Notes: generated from the sequence alone by a model not told the origin. 64,000 bases of DNA from Diphasiastrum complanatum (GCA_029204225.1 CM055094.1:10091234-10155233); one strand, 5' to 3'. Counted from the stretch's first letter, positions 49,201-60,555 are shown. A program made the numbers and translations.

Positions 49201-51014
49201 TGCTAGTTACTAAGTCTCAGAAATAGCAATCTATTTTAGCATAATTATAAAATAGTATTATTCTAGCAAAATCGGTACTAACTTAGGTACCTATACTAAA
49301 AATTGATAGTACTTATACTAAAAATAGAAATAGGCCTTCTAGCACGCAGGCTGGCCTCTACAATTAATTAATTAACCATTAATTCCTAACATTAAATTGC
49401 TTTTGATTTACTTTGACTCACAAGATACGTATCTAACAATGTTCTCTGTTTGTGGTTGCAGGTGAACCTTGACTCTTGCTCGGTGGACTCGGCAGCTAAT
49501 GCTCCTTGAGCACCACTCATGCAAGAGTAGCTGGATGATGAGATCTATAGAGACTTGTATAGGCAGGCTGAGACTAAGGCACGAGCTTTACAGCGGCAGA
49601 GGAGGGCGGAGAGGAGGTAGGAGAGGCTGAGGAGGGACATGATGAGGGGGTGGGATGATTACGAGGAGGAGGGGGAGTGGGCAGAGGAGGATGACACCGA
49701 GGGGGAGCACGAGAGGGGGGCGGAGATGCCATAGCTGATCTATTAGTGGACCTTGACATAGAGACATAGGAGGAGCCAGCCATCCCTTTGACTAGGGTAG
49801 GGGTAGGGGGGCGAGCCAAGGGTTTTGAGAGGGGGGGGAGAAGGGATGGTAGCATCACAGGCAGCTGCCAGCCAGGCATCATCACAGAGGGTAGGGCCAT
49901 CCTAGGGTGTGGGACCACGGGCTCATGATATGCGGGGTTGCAGGCCTAGAGGGAGACCTCCCTTGGGTAGAGGTAGGGGCAGCCATAGGGGGGACAGGAG
50001 GGGGGGAGAGAAGCAAAGGTGGGGGCAAGGCCAAAGGCAGCCACGGCAGCAGAGCCAAAGGTAACAGCAACAGAGCTAGACGCTCAGCATGGCGTATGGA
50101 TCTCTCGGATTCATCTTCAAACCCTTGGATTAACAGATTGGCACAGACTCGGATGATTATGAATATCATTAAGATGACGAGTCTTAGTTGTATACAACCT
50201 TTGATTATGTTCCTCAGGCATCCATTGTACTCCATTATGGTGCCATAGGCCCAATATTATTATATATCATGCTTTTTTTTCACACACGTGTGTTGTGAGG
50301 GAGAGAGGTTTAATATGTATTAATGCTTTTTTGGGCTCCTGCAATGTACAAGTGCTTATCGAATGTATTTTTTTTTGTTTTTTCCCATGCAATGTATGAG
50401 ATTTCAGGGAGCCCAGACATTATCTTTAATGTAAGTTTTGATTTTTGTATTCTTTTTGTACTTATCGAACGCAATTAGTTTCATAACCACATTCAGTAAG
50501 GACGTAACTTTTTTTTATTTCTTTTACACGTAGAAAAAAAAAATTTACGTGCTAGGTATATCCAATGTATTCGGTTCTGTACGTACGGAATATCTGTGAT
50601 TGAGTCTGAGTATAGTTCTTTTCAGACAATCCAAAACCTTAAAACCTTTTCTTTCTTCACAAAACCCTAAACCTTAATGTTGTAGTGTAATTCAACCTAT
50701 GATGTAACTAATATGAACCTGGGTTTGAGCCTGAAATGGAGACTTACATTGTCGAAACCAGCAATATTCTCTGAAAGAAAACTCGGCAGGAGACTCTGCA
50801 AAAAAAGAGAAAACAACAAATATTAGTAAGAAAAGGATCCACACACTAAGTTGATTGGCATGCTACTATGACTGTAGCAATAGACATGAAGGCCATAGCT
50901 ATGCTTAAATTGTGAGTCATTAAACAGAAAGGATTATTAGCTTACTCTGTTTGAGGATGGAATCCTTGGATTTTGAAGCCTTGGATGGATTTCTTTGATG
51001 GTGTTCTCGATCAT
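37221..51014 (-). CDS. Unrecognised eight-exon gene: coiled coil and Arg-rich repeat protein
   Basis: Minus-strand exons in order: 51014-50946, 50795-50748, 41961-41928, 41780-41701, 40977-40903, 39190-39131, 38739-38684, 37767-37221. All introns are GT-AG and every phase matches (0,0,1,0,0,0,2), giving 322 residues. The ATG at 51014 is the first in-frame Met; a TGA lies 12 bases upstream. Domains: residues 24-39 [16 protein letters not shown]; 51-65 acidic [15 protein letters not shown]; about 74-146 coiled coil ([59 protein letters not shown]); 148-211 and 212-273 two tandem repeats (I.HS.NG, ASVF.E, IQLQ, RLP..R, RDS..RR); then a short tail. Charge pattern suggests a nuclear or RNA-associated protein, which is inference. 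Exon 3 (34 bp) is the least certain. Intron 2 is 8,786 bp and filled with copia elements. Confidence 0.75.
40815..40857. repeat. TTCCGGAA-type palindromes in an intron
   Basis: GTTCCGGAAC (40815-40824) is a perfect palindrome. CCGGAACG and CGTTCCGG flank one base at 40841-40857, an 8-bp hairpin. Both lie in intron 5 of the minus-strand gene. Confidence 0.8.
41096..41142. repeat. Two AGAAACGCGTTTCT palindromes in an intron
   Basis: CAGAAACGCGTTTCTG (41096-41111, 16-bp perfect palindrome) and AGAAACGCGTTTCT (41129-41142, 14 bp) are 33 bp apart in intron 4. Diverged half-copies (TTTCTGAGAAATGC, CAGAAACGCAG) follow at 41323-41356. Confidence 0.85.
42474..43689 (-). pseudogene. Copia-B integrase region, left part of an interrupted minus element
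   Basis: Minus-strand frames: [15 protein letters not shown] near 43670; [30 protein letters not shown] (43544-43251); [20 protein letters not shown] (43356-43051), IKILRSDKG; then [19 protein letters not shown] and [11 protein letters not shown] (42776-42474). This is GAG-pre-integrase plus integrase, with nonsense codons and frame breaks. RT, RNase H and the 3' LTR are missing on the left. On the right the reading stops where Copia-C inserts at 43690, and resumes at 48303. Confidence 0.88.
43690..44010 (+). repeat. Copia-C 5' LTR (internally deleted) and PBS
   Basis: 306-bp LTR followed by TGGTATCAGAGCAGG. Compared with the 3' LTR it is missing the segment between AGTATTATTAGTAA and ATTCTCTTATGATC, which contains the TATA box. 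Confidence 0.9.
44220..44418 (+). repeat. GATTCGCGA-type leader repeats of Copia-C
   Basis: Imperfect short repeats built on GATTCGCGAAAGATTCG and GTGACAGG. The same repeats occur in reverse complement at about 45203-45335, on the other side of the inverted gag block. Confidence 0.85.
44418..45335 (-). pseudogene. Copia-C gag, inverted relative to the rest of the element
   Basis: The minus frame 45202-44450 starts [20 protein letters not shown] and has [60 protein letters not shown] and a Lys-rich end. After a TGA it continues into NCFICGK, the first half of a CCHC zinc knuckle. The second half, [14 protein letters not shown], is on the plus strand directly right of the inverted block at about 45336. 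The breakpoint therefore falls inside the zinc knuckle. Leader repeats were carried along on the 5' side of gag. Gag could not be expressed from the element promoter in this arrangement. Confidence 0.85.
45336..46760 (+). pseudogene. Copia-C protease, pre-integrase and RT (integrase core deleted in frame)
   Basis: One long open frame: half zinc knuckle [10 protein letters not shown], protease [69 protein letters not shown]. Then, without a frame break, it jumps to the integrase-RT linker ([14 protein letters not shown]) and [66 protein letters not shown]. The frame ends at a TAG replacing the Tyr after RAW. All integrase catalytic residues are lost. Confidence 0.9.
46761..48035 (+). pseudogene. 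Copia-C RT C-terminus and RNase H, interrupted
   Basis: Continues after the TAG with [19 protein letters not shown] (catalytic YVDD), [17 protein letters not shown]. It is interrupted at 47035-47400 by a 366-bp insertion and resumes [34 protein letters not shown], then [39 protein letters not shown]. About 30 codons are deleted at about 47910, shifting the frame to [17 protein letters not shown]. Another stop splits the frame at 47719. The sequence runs from VANIF directly into LTR sequence at about 48036. Confidence 0.9.
47030..47405 (+). mobile_element. 366-bp insertion with TSD GTATG and AGTTAT/ATAACT ends
   Basis: The RT reading frame is broken at 47035 and resumes at 47406 if one GTATG is removed. 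The insert (47035-47400) begins AGTTATTTTT and ends GTTCATAACT, a perfect 6-bp inverted terminus, and is flanked by GTATG on both sides (47030-47034, 47401-47405). It contains a TATA-like GGCTATAAGTAGGG and a CT-rich stretch after it, and two copies of GGCCTTGGGCCCTAT. This looks like a solo LTR or a TRIM-like unit, but the ends are AG...CT in place of TG...CA. Confidence 0.75.
48036..48302 (+). repeat. Copia-C 3' LTR, 5'-truncated
   Basis: Matches the 5' LTR from TTTTTAGTTCTTACC to the end TCTGACA, but the first ~165 bp of the LTR are missing. It keeps the TATA-like TTATATAAGAAGGC region that the 5' LTR lost. Confidence 0.85.
48303..48979 (-). pseudogene. Copia-B protease scrap, repetitive leader and PBS (right part)
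   Basis: Minus strand near 48400-48310 reads [20 protein letters not shown], the segment just after the copia protease, which places it next to the 43689 end of Copia-B before Copia-C inserted. The rest (48430-48950) is a tandem series of imperfect units with CTGCCGCCCTCAGG and CACCTGCAACAGA on the plus strand; this is the element leader. PBS TGGTATCAGAGCAGG (minus) is at 48965-48979. Gag and most of protease are deleted. Confidence 0.8.
48980..49391 (-). repeat. Copia-B 5' LTR, minus orientation
   Basis: 412 bp from TGATAGAATATG to TTCCTAACA, next to the PBS at 48965-48979. On the minus strand it begins TGTTAGGAATTAATGG, close to the start of the Copia-C LTR (TGTTAGGAATTTATG), so the two elements are relatives. 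The minus-strand TATA-like sequence is CTATAAGAGC near 49133. Confidence 0.88.
49392..50250 (+). pseudogene. GC-rich coding-like relic, possible hAT C-terminal exon
   Basis: After an acceptor-like TTGTGGTTGCAG (about 49450-49461) a plus-strand frame reads [15 protein letters not shown], stops, then [28 protein letters not shown] and Glu/Asp-rich and Gly/Arg-rich stretches, ending DSDDYEYH and [11 protein letters not shown]. Base composition resembles the hAT relic at 4190-6280 and not its AT-rich surroundings. A basic and acidic low-complexity tail is common after the hATC domain, but no diagnostic motif is present. At least six nonsense codons. It lies in intron 2 of the minus-strand gene. 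Confidence 0.35.
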
Positions 51015-52938
<1,924 letters not shown>

Positions 52939-53003
52939 CAAAACAAAGTATCCACACACAAAGGATCTTCATCAACATCAGATAGATATATTTTAAGGAG
53001 GAG

Positions 53004-53870
53004 TGTGAAGAATTGTAAAACATATCTATCTTACATATGTTGATTTTGGGGGTTCTGCCCATGTAAATTGATTGTACATATTCAAAGTGTGTGAATTGAG
53101 CACATATCCTTGTAGAATAGGACGAGTTTGAGTTAGGTAGATCAAGTTCCATTGACATGCATAAACTCTAGTTGTTGGTCTAGTATGACATGCAACAATG
53201 TTCACAATGTCTAGATTGACATGCATGTAGATTTACACATAGAATTGGTCTAATATGACCTTGTAGGAACTCGAGCCATCATAAATGCATTGTGTCCTAA
53301 GTTTCCATTGTGACATGCATAGCATGCAAATATAGTAATGGACACATGCATGTGGGTTTGTACATATCTAGTTGAGAAATTGACATTTGGAGAAAGTAGG
53401 TAGAAGTTAGGTGCAATCTTTGCATGCAAGCTGTTAGGTGTCAATATGGTGGTAGTTTACACTTGAATAGGTGTAGGAAATGCATTGAATGCTAGTAGGA
53501 CCATGAATTTATGCTCTCCTATATATGGTTCTCGTTCATGTCTAATGATGAATCAAGCCTTGGTAAGGTCATAATGTCAAAATTGGATCTCATTCTATTT
53601 TGCTTGTAATTGTATTCTCTCTCTAACTCGAGATTGGTGTCTTCTTCATACATTATTATGCTTATGTATTTTCTCTATTTGTGAGGAATTAGTGTTGCTT
53701 TGATCTGTAGCATTCTAGATTGTGCTCTAGCCTCAGATCTGTTGGTAGATTGTAGTATTACTCTGCAGGTGATCTGTGTGCCACCATAAAGCATGGTAAA
53801 GATCATTCACACTTTTGATGTGGTTCCCCACACGTGTGAAGTTGCTGGATTTTTCACATGGTATTAGAGC
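53004..53870 (+). repeat. Copia-D 5' LTR and PBS
   Basis: LTR 53004-53858 (855 bp) starts TGTGAAGAATTG and ends GGATTTTTCACA. PBS TGGTATTAGAGC, one mismatch to the tRNA-Met type, is at 53859-53870. The 13 bases just before the LTR (TTTTAAGGAGGAG) look like a polypurine tract, which is normally found before a 3' LTR. Confidence 0.8.
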
Positions 53871-54708
53871 CATACCATGTTTTGAATGCTACTAACATCA
53901 GGTGTATGAAGAATTTGGTGACAGTTCAAGCTAGGAAGTTGTTTAGCAGTATTCTGCTATCTATTCTTGAACAGTTTTTGAATCAATGAGGTAAGAATTG
54001 ATATTTTCAGTCCAGAACAGAGCATGTACGGAATTCTGACTTTTCACACGTGTGAAAACCAGAATACATCTCCTTTATGTTAGGTCCAAAGGTACTGACA
54101 TTATAGCTTATTGGAAAGCTATAAGAGCCCTCTTTCCATTGCAATTGGTTTCAATTGATTTTGATGAGCCTAGTAGGAGTTATAAGATCTTAAAAAAGGG
54201 TAGGGAGAGACCCAAAACCCGAGTGGACACTTTTTGATTTGAATATATTACATGCATGATTTATCATTTCCAATCTTTGTAATCAATCTGAGATAGAATC
54301 GGATAAGTCAAGTTTATGTTGTCACAATCACATCATTTCACACAAAGGGTTGTGTTTGAGTTGCATGTGTGTTTTTAGAATGTTTTTCATTCATTTGAAA
54401 CTCGTGGAAAAATTTGACATCAAACTTGTAAGTGCTTCATCAGTAGATAGAGGCTAGATCCAAATTCAAAGTGATTGGTTCTATGTTGAGATGAGTCTCA
54501 CATATTTTGTTGCATGGTTTCAGTAGGTTGGATCAACTTTGCAAGTTAGATTCTAGATTGAAAAAGTAGCAACATATTCAATTTGATTGATTTTTAGTTA
54601 TGAGCAAGAACTCACATAATTATTGCAAGATTTTGCATAGGATTTGGTAGTATACCCAATTGTTTTGGTTCCTATAGTGAAAGAGAAGCAACACACTCAA
54701 TTCCATTT

Positions 54709-54901
54709 TTGTTGTCTAAATTTCAAAGAGTATTCACATTCATGGCATCTATAGAAGATTTTTTCTTTGAAGCTAGTGAGAGACTAACTACCTCCAACTA
54801 TTTAGTTTGGAATGATAGAAAAGAATCTTTATTGGACATAGTACTAGAAATTGAAGTTGAACCTGAAGCTTATGATGAGGCTCAAAGGTTCAAGAAAAGA
54901 G
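54709..54901 (+). pseudogene. Copia-D gag, N-terminal piece
   Basis: The likely start is the Met of MASIEDFFFEASERLTTSNY (54739), followed by LVWNDRKESLLDIVLEIEV and YDEAQRFKKR, the copia gag N-terminal block (compare 63146-63420). The frame is cut after 54901 by the gypsy insertion; downstream RIALHIIKLNISDEMLK at 57501 is its continuation, with stops soon after. Confidence 0.85.
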
Positions 54902-55439
54902 TGTAGTGGGTTTCTTTCCTTGCCTATCCTCAACTCGAGATCTAATCAATCTAGCATCAAGGAGATGAAGCTAGTTGTCACGCATAGGTTCATTCCCATG
55001 AGAGCGATAGCATATTTCAGATTTCAGCATGAATGGAAGATCCACATCAAGACTCTAACATAAGAGAACCAATCTACTTTATTGAAATGAAGATATGTAC
55101 ATGTGTAGCAAACTCGAGTTGTTCCCTTCTTATAGTAGAGAGGAGGGACCCTGGCCTCTAAATCCTATTGGTCCATTTCTGCCTCCCTAATTATCCAAAT
55201 TTAAAAAAGAGTGAGAACCATTCAAAATTGGAGGGAAACCCAACTTTATTCACTAACTTGACATTTAGGGCCTGCCACATTAAAAGTCCTGCAAAAAGGC
55301 CTAAAGTCCTTTTATTGACTTTCTAATTAATCAAATCTCTATGTGATCATCGGGTTGGACTTACACACGCAGGATGCCAAATCCCTCTCACTTATTAACT
55401 AGGGTTAGGGTTGTCTCGGGAACCGCAAACCCTCCAACA
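54902..55439 (-). repeat. 3' LTR of the nested gypsy derivative
   Basis: TGTAGTGGGT to CTCCAACA; lacks ~190 bp present in its partner, between ATGGAAGATCCACATC and CACCAATCTGCTTTATTG. Confidence 0.9.
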
Positions 55440-55976
55440 GTATCCCCCACCAAAACTGGTGGCGGTCCCACAACACCTGTGAAATGCAGTTACTGTGGGC
55501 TTTTATTTGCATCACGTCGAATCTTTATTGAATGATACTGCACCTTCTCCATGAAACTGAGTCGAGCAGTGTTGAAATCTAAATTGTGCGACAAAAAACA
55601 ACGATGGGCTCCGACGGTCCACTTTGAAATTGTCCAAGCTGTAAATTGAGAATGAAAGAGAAAGTGATCGGTGTATACAAAGTTTGATCCAATAATGAAA
55701 TCTCGTTCAAATTTGATTGATTATCTTGTTGACATATATACTTGTTGTACAGTCAATCGTTGTAATGGCTTGATTCACAGTATTGGTTTGAGAGTCGTAA
55801 TGTACCCCCCAATCTTTTACTGGTCAGTCACAAGTATGATCCATTGTTGATGAATCATCATCCTCTTTTTGAGCCACTGCTTTGATAGTCCAAGTTACAG
55901 GATCAACCTTGACTGCACATTCACGATTTTCAAAAGTGATTTTCTCGGTACCCCAGTTATGAATTACTTGCGCAAC

Positions 55977-56225
55977 TCATAACCATAGGCATCCAAATAG
56001 GACTCGATAGACATTTGGTGCTTCAGGTAAGTCCATCACTACAAAAGTATTGACAAACTGTACTCCAGCAATTCTGACAAGTATATCTTCAACCATTCCT
56101 CTCGGATGAACTGTCGTTTGATCAGCCACCTTAATGGCAAAAGTCGCAGGCTTTATCTTTGTAAGGCCCCACTTTGCACATAGCTTTTTAGAAATCAGGT
56201 TAACTCCCGAACCGCCATCTATCAC
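55977..56225 (-). pseudogene. Gypsy aspartic protease remnant
   Basis: 82 residues starting at the active-site motif MIDGGSGVNLISKKLCAKWG (Asp-Gly-Gly-Ser-Gly variant of the retropepsin DTG/DSG), then ATFAIKVADQTTVHPRGMVE and GVQFVNTFVVMDLPE. The ILG-like flap/end (here VLFGCLWL) is followed by a stop. Retropepsin would mature Gag-Pol. The flanking pol and gag are deleted. Confidence 0.85.
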
Positions 56226-56746
56226 AGCTGCTTCGTAAGGAAATTGCCTATGCTGTATCGACAGTGTGATATTTTTTTGTTCACTTTCCCAAACTGCTCC
56301 GACATGGGCTAATACTTCTTTTGTTTTTGTTCTGATATTTCTGAAAATCTGCTGGAAAGGATTGTTTTCCCTTCAAACTGAAGAATCTGTGATCAAAATT
56401 GAAGGTGCCTGCAACTCGGCAAATGTTTCTTGAAAGAAGGCAAAAAGTTATCAGCTCTGATGACGATTTTTGTCTCCTTTTGACCAAAATCTGGCAAATT
56501 TGACCAATTTTTGTTGTTTTTTTTAATATCTCGGATCAGAATGGATCTGAAGATTAGTGATCAGAATATATTTCCATGTTTCAAAATCATATTAGATTTC
56601 AAACAGGCAAATCCACTCAAATCAGGCAAAATCACTCCCAAAGTAACCCTAAATGCATATTTAACACTATTCATGCCACGACAAGATGCCTAGTGCAAGC
56701 TAACCATCCAACAAAACATGTTGCAAACTGAAAAATTGGCATAGCT

Positions 56747-57495
56747 CCCTAACAACGGTGCCAAAATTGTAGTGGGCTTCTTTCCTTGCCTATCCTCAAC
56801 CCAAGATCTAATCAATCTACCATCAAGGAGATGAAGTTAGTTGTCACGCGTAGGTTTGTTCCCATGAGAGCGATAGCATATTTCAGATTTCAGCATGAAT
56901 GGAAGATCCACATCTACTCTAACATCCATTAATCCTAAGCATTAACACTACGATCATTAACACTAAGATCCACAATGAAGATAGCTTACTCTTTCTCTCT
57001 ATCCCTTTCTCTCTCATAAAAAGTATAAAAACATGCAATTTCAATAACTCTCAGATTCAACAATTAGCAAACACATTAGAAGTATGAGAGATGGAGGAAA
57101 AGTGATAGAGAGCAAGGACATTCATAAATCCATTTCACAAGAGCACCAATCTGCTTTATTGAAATGAAGATATGTACATGTGTAGCAAACTCGAGTTGGT
57201 CCCTTCCTGGCCTCTGAATCCTATTGGTCCATTTATGCTTCCCTAATTACTCAAATTTAAAAAAAGAGTGAGAACAATCAAAAATTGGAGGGAAACCCAA
57301 CTTTATTCACTAACTTGACATTTAGGCCCTGCGACATTAAAAGTCCCGCAAAAAGGCCTAAAGTCCTTTTATTGACTTTCTAATTAATCAAATCTCTATG
57401 TGTCATCGGGTTGGACTTACACACGTTGGGTGCCAAATCCCTCTCACTTATTAAGTAGGGTTAGGGTTGCCTCGAGATCCACAGACCCTCCAACA
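56747..57495 (-). repeat. PBS and 5' LTR of the nested gypsy derivative
   Basis: Diverged tRNA-Asp-type PBS one base from LTR 56768-57495 (TGTAGTGGGC to CTCCAACA). Right target duplication AAGAG follows at 57496-57500. Confidence 0.92.
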
Positions 57496-57500
57496 AAGAG

Positions 57501-58287
57501 CAAGGATTGCTCTTCATATCATCAAATTGAACATCTCTGATGAGATGTTGAAATAAGTTCATGTGCCTTAGCCAAGCAGACTTGGGAAACCCTTAAGAAC
57601 AATTTTGAAGCAAATATCACATCAAGACTTCTTACTCTTAGAAATTAGATATTTTCTAGTTTTCAAAGAGTTGATGGAAGTGCTTCAAGTTTTGTAATGA
57701 GAGTTAATGATCTTCACAGAGAGATAGCATGCATAGGTGATACTCTAGAGAATAGTGAACTTGTTCAAGTAGTCCTTAATGGACTTAGAGAAGAGTACAC
57801 AAATTTTGTGCAATCTTATGCTATCAGGGAGGAGCTACCATCTATGGAGGCTCTTCATGATATTCTTATTGCTGAAGAATGCAGGCAAAAGAACAAGTTG
57901 TTGAAGATAAACACACTTTCAAGGAAGGATGATGGTTATGGCAAAGCTCACTTTGCCAAGATCAAGTCAAGAGGGAGGAGCAAGAACAAATTTTCTCAAG
58001 CCTTCACCAAGGACAAATCAAAGGACAAAGACTATGGAGGAGTAGAAGATGATTCAACTCATTCTTCTATCTTCAAGAAGAAGACTCAAGAAGATCAAGC
58101 CAATTTTACCATAGAAGACTCACATGCAAATTGTGGAGAGGCATCTCTCATGATGTCTAGTTTCTCCTCTTTACCCTTCAATGATGTATCTTGGTATATT
58201 GATAGTGGTGCATCATCACACATGAGTTGCACTAAGAGTTCTTTTGTTTCTCTAGAATCTTATCAAGAACTTCAAGAATCCAATTGA
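57501..58287 (+). pseudogene. Copia-D gag C-terminus and protease
   Basis: First a short continuation of gag (ARIALHIIKLN...), then after stops the frame 57697-58287 with MRVNDLHREIACIGDTLENSE, QVVLNGLREEYTNFVQSY, EALHDILIAEECRQKN, Lys-rich residues and the protease motif VSWYIDSGASSHMSCTKSSF. The CCHC zinc knuckle expected between them is not visible. Ends at a TGA 58285-58287. Confidence 0.85.
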
Positions 58288-58306
58288 AGGAGTTGGAATT
58301 TGTTCC

Positions 58307-59014
58307 TTGAATCTTGCATCTTCTATGAGTTTATCACTTTCCAATGTACTTTATGTTCCTAATCTCACAAAGAATGTGATTAGTGTTGGAAAGTTATTTG
58401 AGAATGGTTTTGAAGTGGAATTCAATGTTAATAATTGTTTTATAAAGAAAGGTGATGAGATCCTAGCAAGTGGATTTAGATATGGAGGCATTTTCAAGTT
58501 AGATGTACATGAGAATGCAAGTACTTGTGATTTTGCATTGATGGCTTATGTTTCCAAGGAGGAAGTATGGCATAGGAAGTTGCATGTTTCCAATTTCAAA
58601 TCTATGTCTATTATGGTCAAGGAGATCAAGCCAAGAGTGGCTTGTTTTATGGCAAAATCACATACGGATCCATATTTGATGTCTTCTACCAAGACAAAAC
58701 ATCCTTTGGAGTTGAAACACTCAGATGTAGACCTATCTTCATCTATAAGCAAGGAAGTTGCCTCTTGCTTTTTAACACTTATTGATGGTTTCACAAGTAA
58801 CCAATGGATATGTCTTGTCTCTTCAAGTTTTATGGTGCATGTGTATTTTCCATCATGCAAAGCTTTTTGGAGTTATGGAGCTAATGGAAGGATTGCACTC
58901 TATGGAGTCTTGTTCAATTACAAGCCTAAGGCTATGTACCTTAGTGTTCTTGAAGATTATTGCTTTGCATGTGTTTTCTTGGAAGCAAAGAAGGATGGAT
59001 ATCCAAGCTTATGG
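58307..59014 (+). pseudogene. Copia-D pre-integrase and integrase start, truncated
   Basis: LSNVLYVPNLTKNVISVGKL, FEVEFNVNNCFIKKG, EEVWHRKLHVSNFKSMSIM, then a weak integrase core: VACFMAKSHTDPY, LELKHSDVDLS and LTLIDGFTSNQWICL. The usual HSD.WGP and DDFSR motifs are altered. The reading is cut at 59015 by the LTR of the neighbouring element. Confidence 0.8.
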
Positions 59015-59859
59015 TGTGAAAATCTGCAAAATTGGACCAAGAATGGATCCTAAAATGATTCACAAGAGTGATTGGATGTTAGATACAATTGATCTATCAA
59101 TCTACACGAGATTTAGATCAATTTAGGTCATATTTAGATGAGAAAATTTAACAAGAACAATCATAAATGAAAGGGGATTGTACTTGCTAGTTTCACAGGT
59201 GTGAAGACCTGTCAGAGTATGGACTCCAGCCTGAAATCAAAGTACAATATGATAGGAACTCAAAACTATCAAGAAAAATCAAGACAAATGATGAAATTGA
59301 CAAGAATTGCCTCCAAAACCAAGATTGGTGTTGCTTGTTGATTATGGCCAAATGTGGCTTTATATATACAAAAAGTGGGAGCTCGTGGTACTGATCATCC
59401 CTTTGATCTCACATGTGTGAGGGTGCTTTGTCATGTGATGATTCATCATGCAAAATTGCCACTTGGACAAAATCTTCTATTTTGAGCACTTTTGGTCCAT
59501 TTTTCTTCTATGTAGAGAACTAGGAAAAAACTCTTCTAGAAGTGCAAATTCGACTTCCTTAGCTTATTCCACACGTATGAGCAGCCCTCTACACATGGGA
59601 TTTGACACCTAATCTCATGATGTGGCTTCATGCAATCTCTAGATAGATGCCATGTGGCATATGACTAGAAAACTAGATTTTGGCCTTTTTAGCCACTAGA
59701 ACTTGATTTAAACTATATGTACAAGCTATATGATTGTACTACATGAAAAGTAAATTTATTTCACATGTGGGAATAGGCTCCACACATGTGTAATCATCCT
59801 CTATACATAGATTTGGCCTTGACCAAGCATAATTTTTGCATTTTTCACACTCCCCCTCA
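59015..59859 (-). repeat. Element E 3' LTR and polypurine tract
   Basis: 835 bp, TGTGAAAATCTG to GCATTTTTCACA, inverted ends TGTGAAAA/TTTTCACA, with the minus-strand tract TGAGGGGGAG next to it. A TATA-like TTTATATATAC lies near 59365 on the plus strand, so the promoter on the minus strand is unclear. Confidence 0.75.
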
Positions 59860-60057
59860 AAAATGTAGCTTGGTAAATCTAGCTTGATAAAAACCATGAT
59901 GATCTTGAACTTGACTCCATGGGCTGAATTGGTCTTTGCTAGTTCAAAAGGTGTGAAGATCATCCAATGACCTTGATGTTGATCCGAAATCACCATATCC
60001 ATGATAGCGCTTCTTTGATGTTGACATCTTTGATGAACTTGAGAGCTTTGCACCATC

Positions 60058-60525
60058 CTAACACCTCCAAATTGATTCCTTCCAAATTTCATGTAGATGC
60101 TTGACCTTGAGGCTTGCTCCTTCTTCATGTGCATGCTCCTCCATGAGGAAATAAAGATTTATTCTTTTCTTATTAGGATCACAAAGATCCAACATCATGT
60201 TACCATGATCTAGAGAATTAGCCTCATCTAAATTGGCAAGACTATGCATGCTATAATAACAAAGTGTTTGCATCATATCTTCATGCCTGTTTACCATGCT
60301 AATCTTAGATTCAATGAGGCTAAATACTTCATTATGGAGATAAGTGTCTTTAGAAGATGATTCACTTACTCTCATAAAGAGTTTACAATTTGCCTCAATA
60401 CAAATTTTCAAACTATGAGTGAACAAATCACTTTTGCTCTTGCGTGACTCAAGAGCATACATTTGATGAAATAAGCATTTGCTTTCTAATTGATTTACAA
60501 TCAATCCCAACTTTTTAAGGATCAT
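60058..60525 (-). pseudogene. Element E ORF, second copy of a duplicated module
   Basis: 155 residues, not recognised. The centre, ANCKLFMRVSESSSKDTYLH, NEVFSLIESKI, matches ASCKLLMRISDASKVDTYIH, KQVVSLIEMQI in the frame at 60556-61326. The two copies are about 630 bp apart in DNA. Sequence after the match is rich in Asp, Asn and His and diverges between copies. Confidence 0.5.
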
Positions 60526-60555
60526 CTATGTTCTCAAGAGAGACTTCATACTCAA

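Larger units (their letters stand above)
54902..57495 (-). mobile_element. Gypsy derivative nested in Copia-D gag, TSD AAGAG
   Basis: LTRs 54902-55439 (538 bp, internally deleted) and 56768-57495 (728 bp), same family as the LTR at 12018. TSD AAGAG at 54897-54901 and 57496-57500. Minus-strand PBS, TGGCACCGTTGTTAGGGAGC (56747-56766), is a diverged tRNA-Asp type. Polypurine tract GGTGGGGGAT adjoins the left LTR. Only 1,328 bp of internal DNA remains, with a protease remnant and leader, so the element is non-autonomous. Confidence 0.93.
53004..59014 (+). mobile_element. Copia-D: plus copia, interrupted by a gypsy derivative and truncated
   Basis: 5' LTR, PBS, leader, gag start (54739-54901), nested gypsy element (54902-57495), rest of gag and protease (57501-58287), pre-integrase and start of integrase (58307-59014). 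At 59015 the LTR of another element begins, so RT, RNase H and the 3' LTR are missing here. Removing 54902-57500 restores the gag reading frame exactly. Confidence 0.85.
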
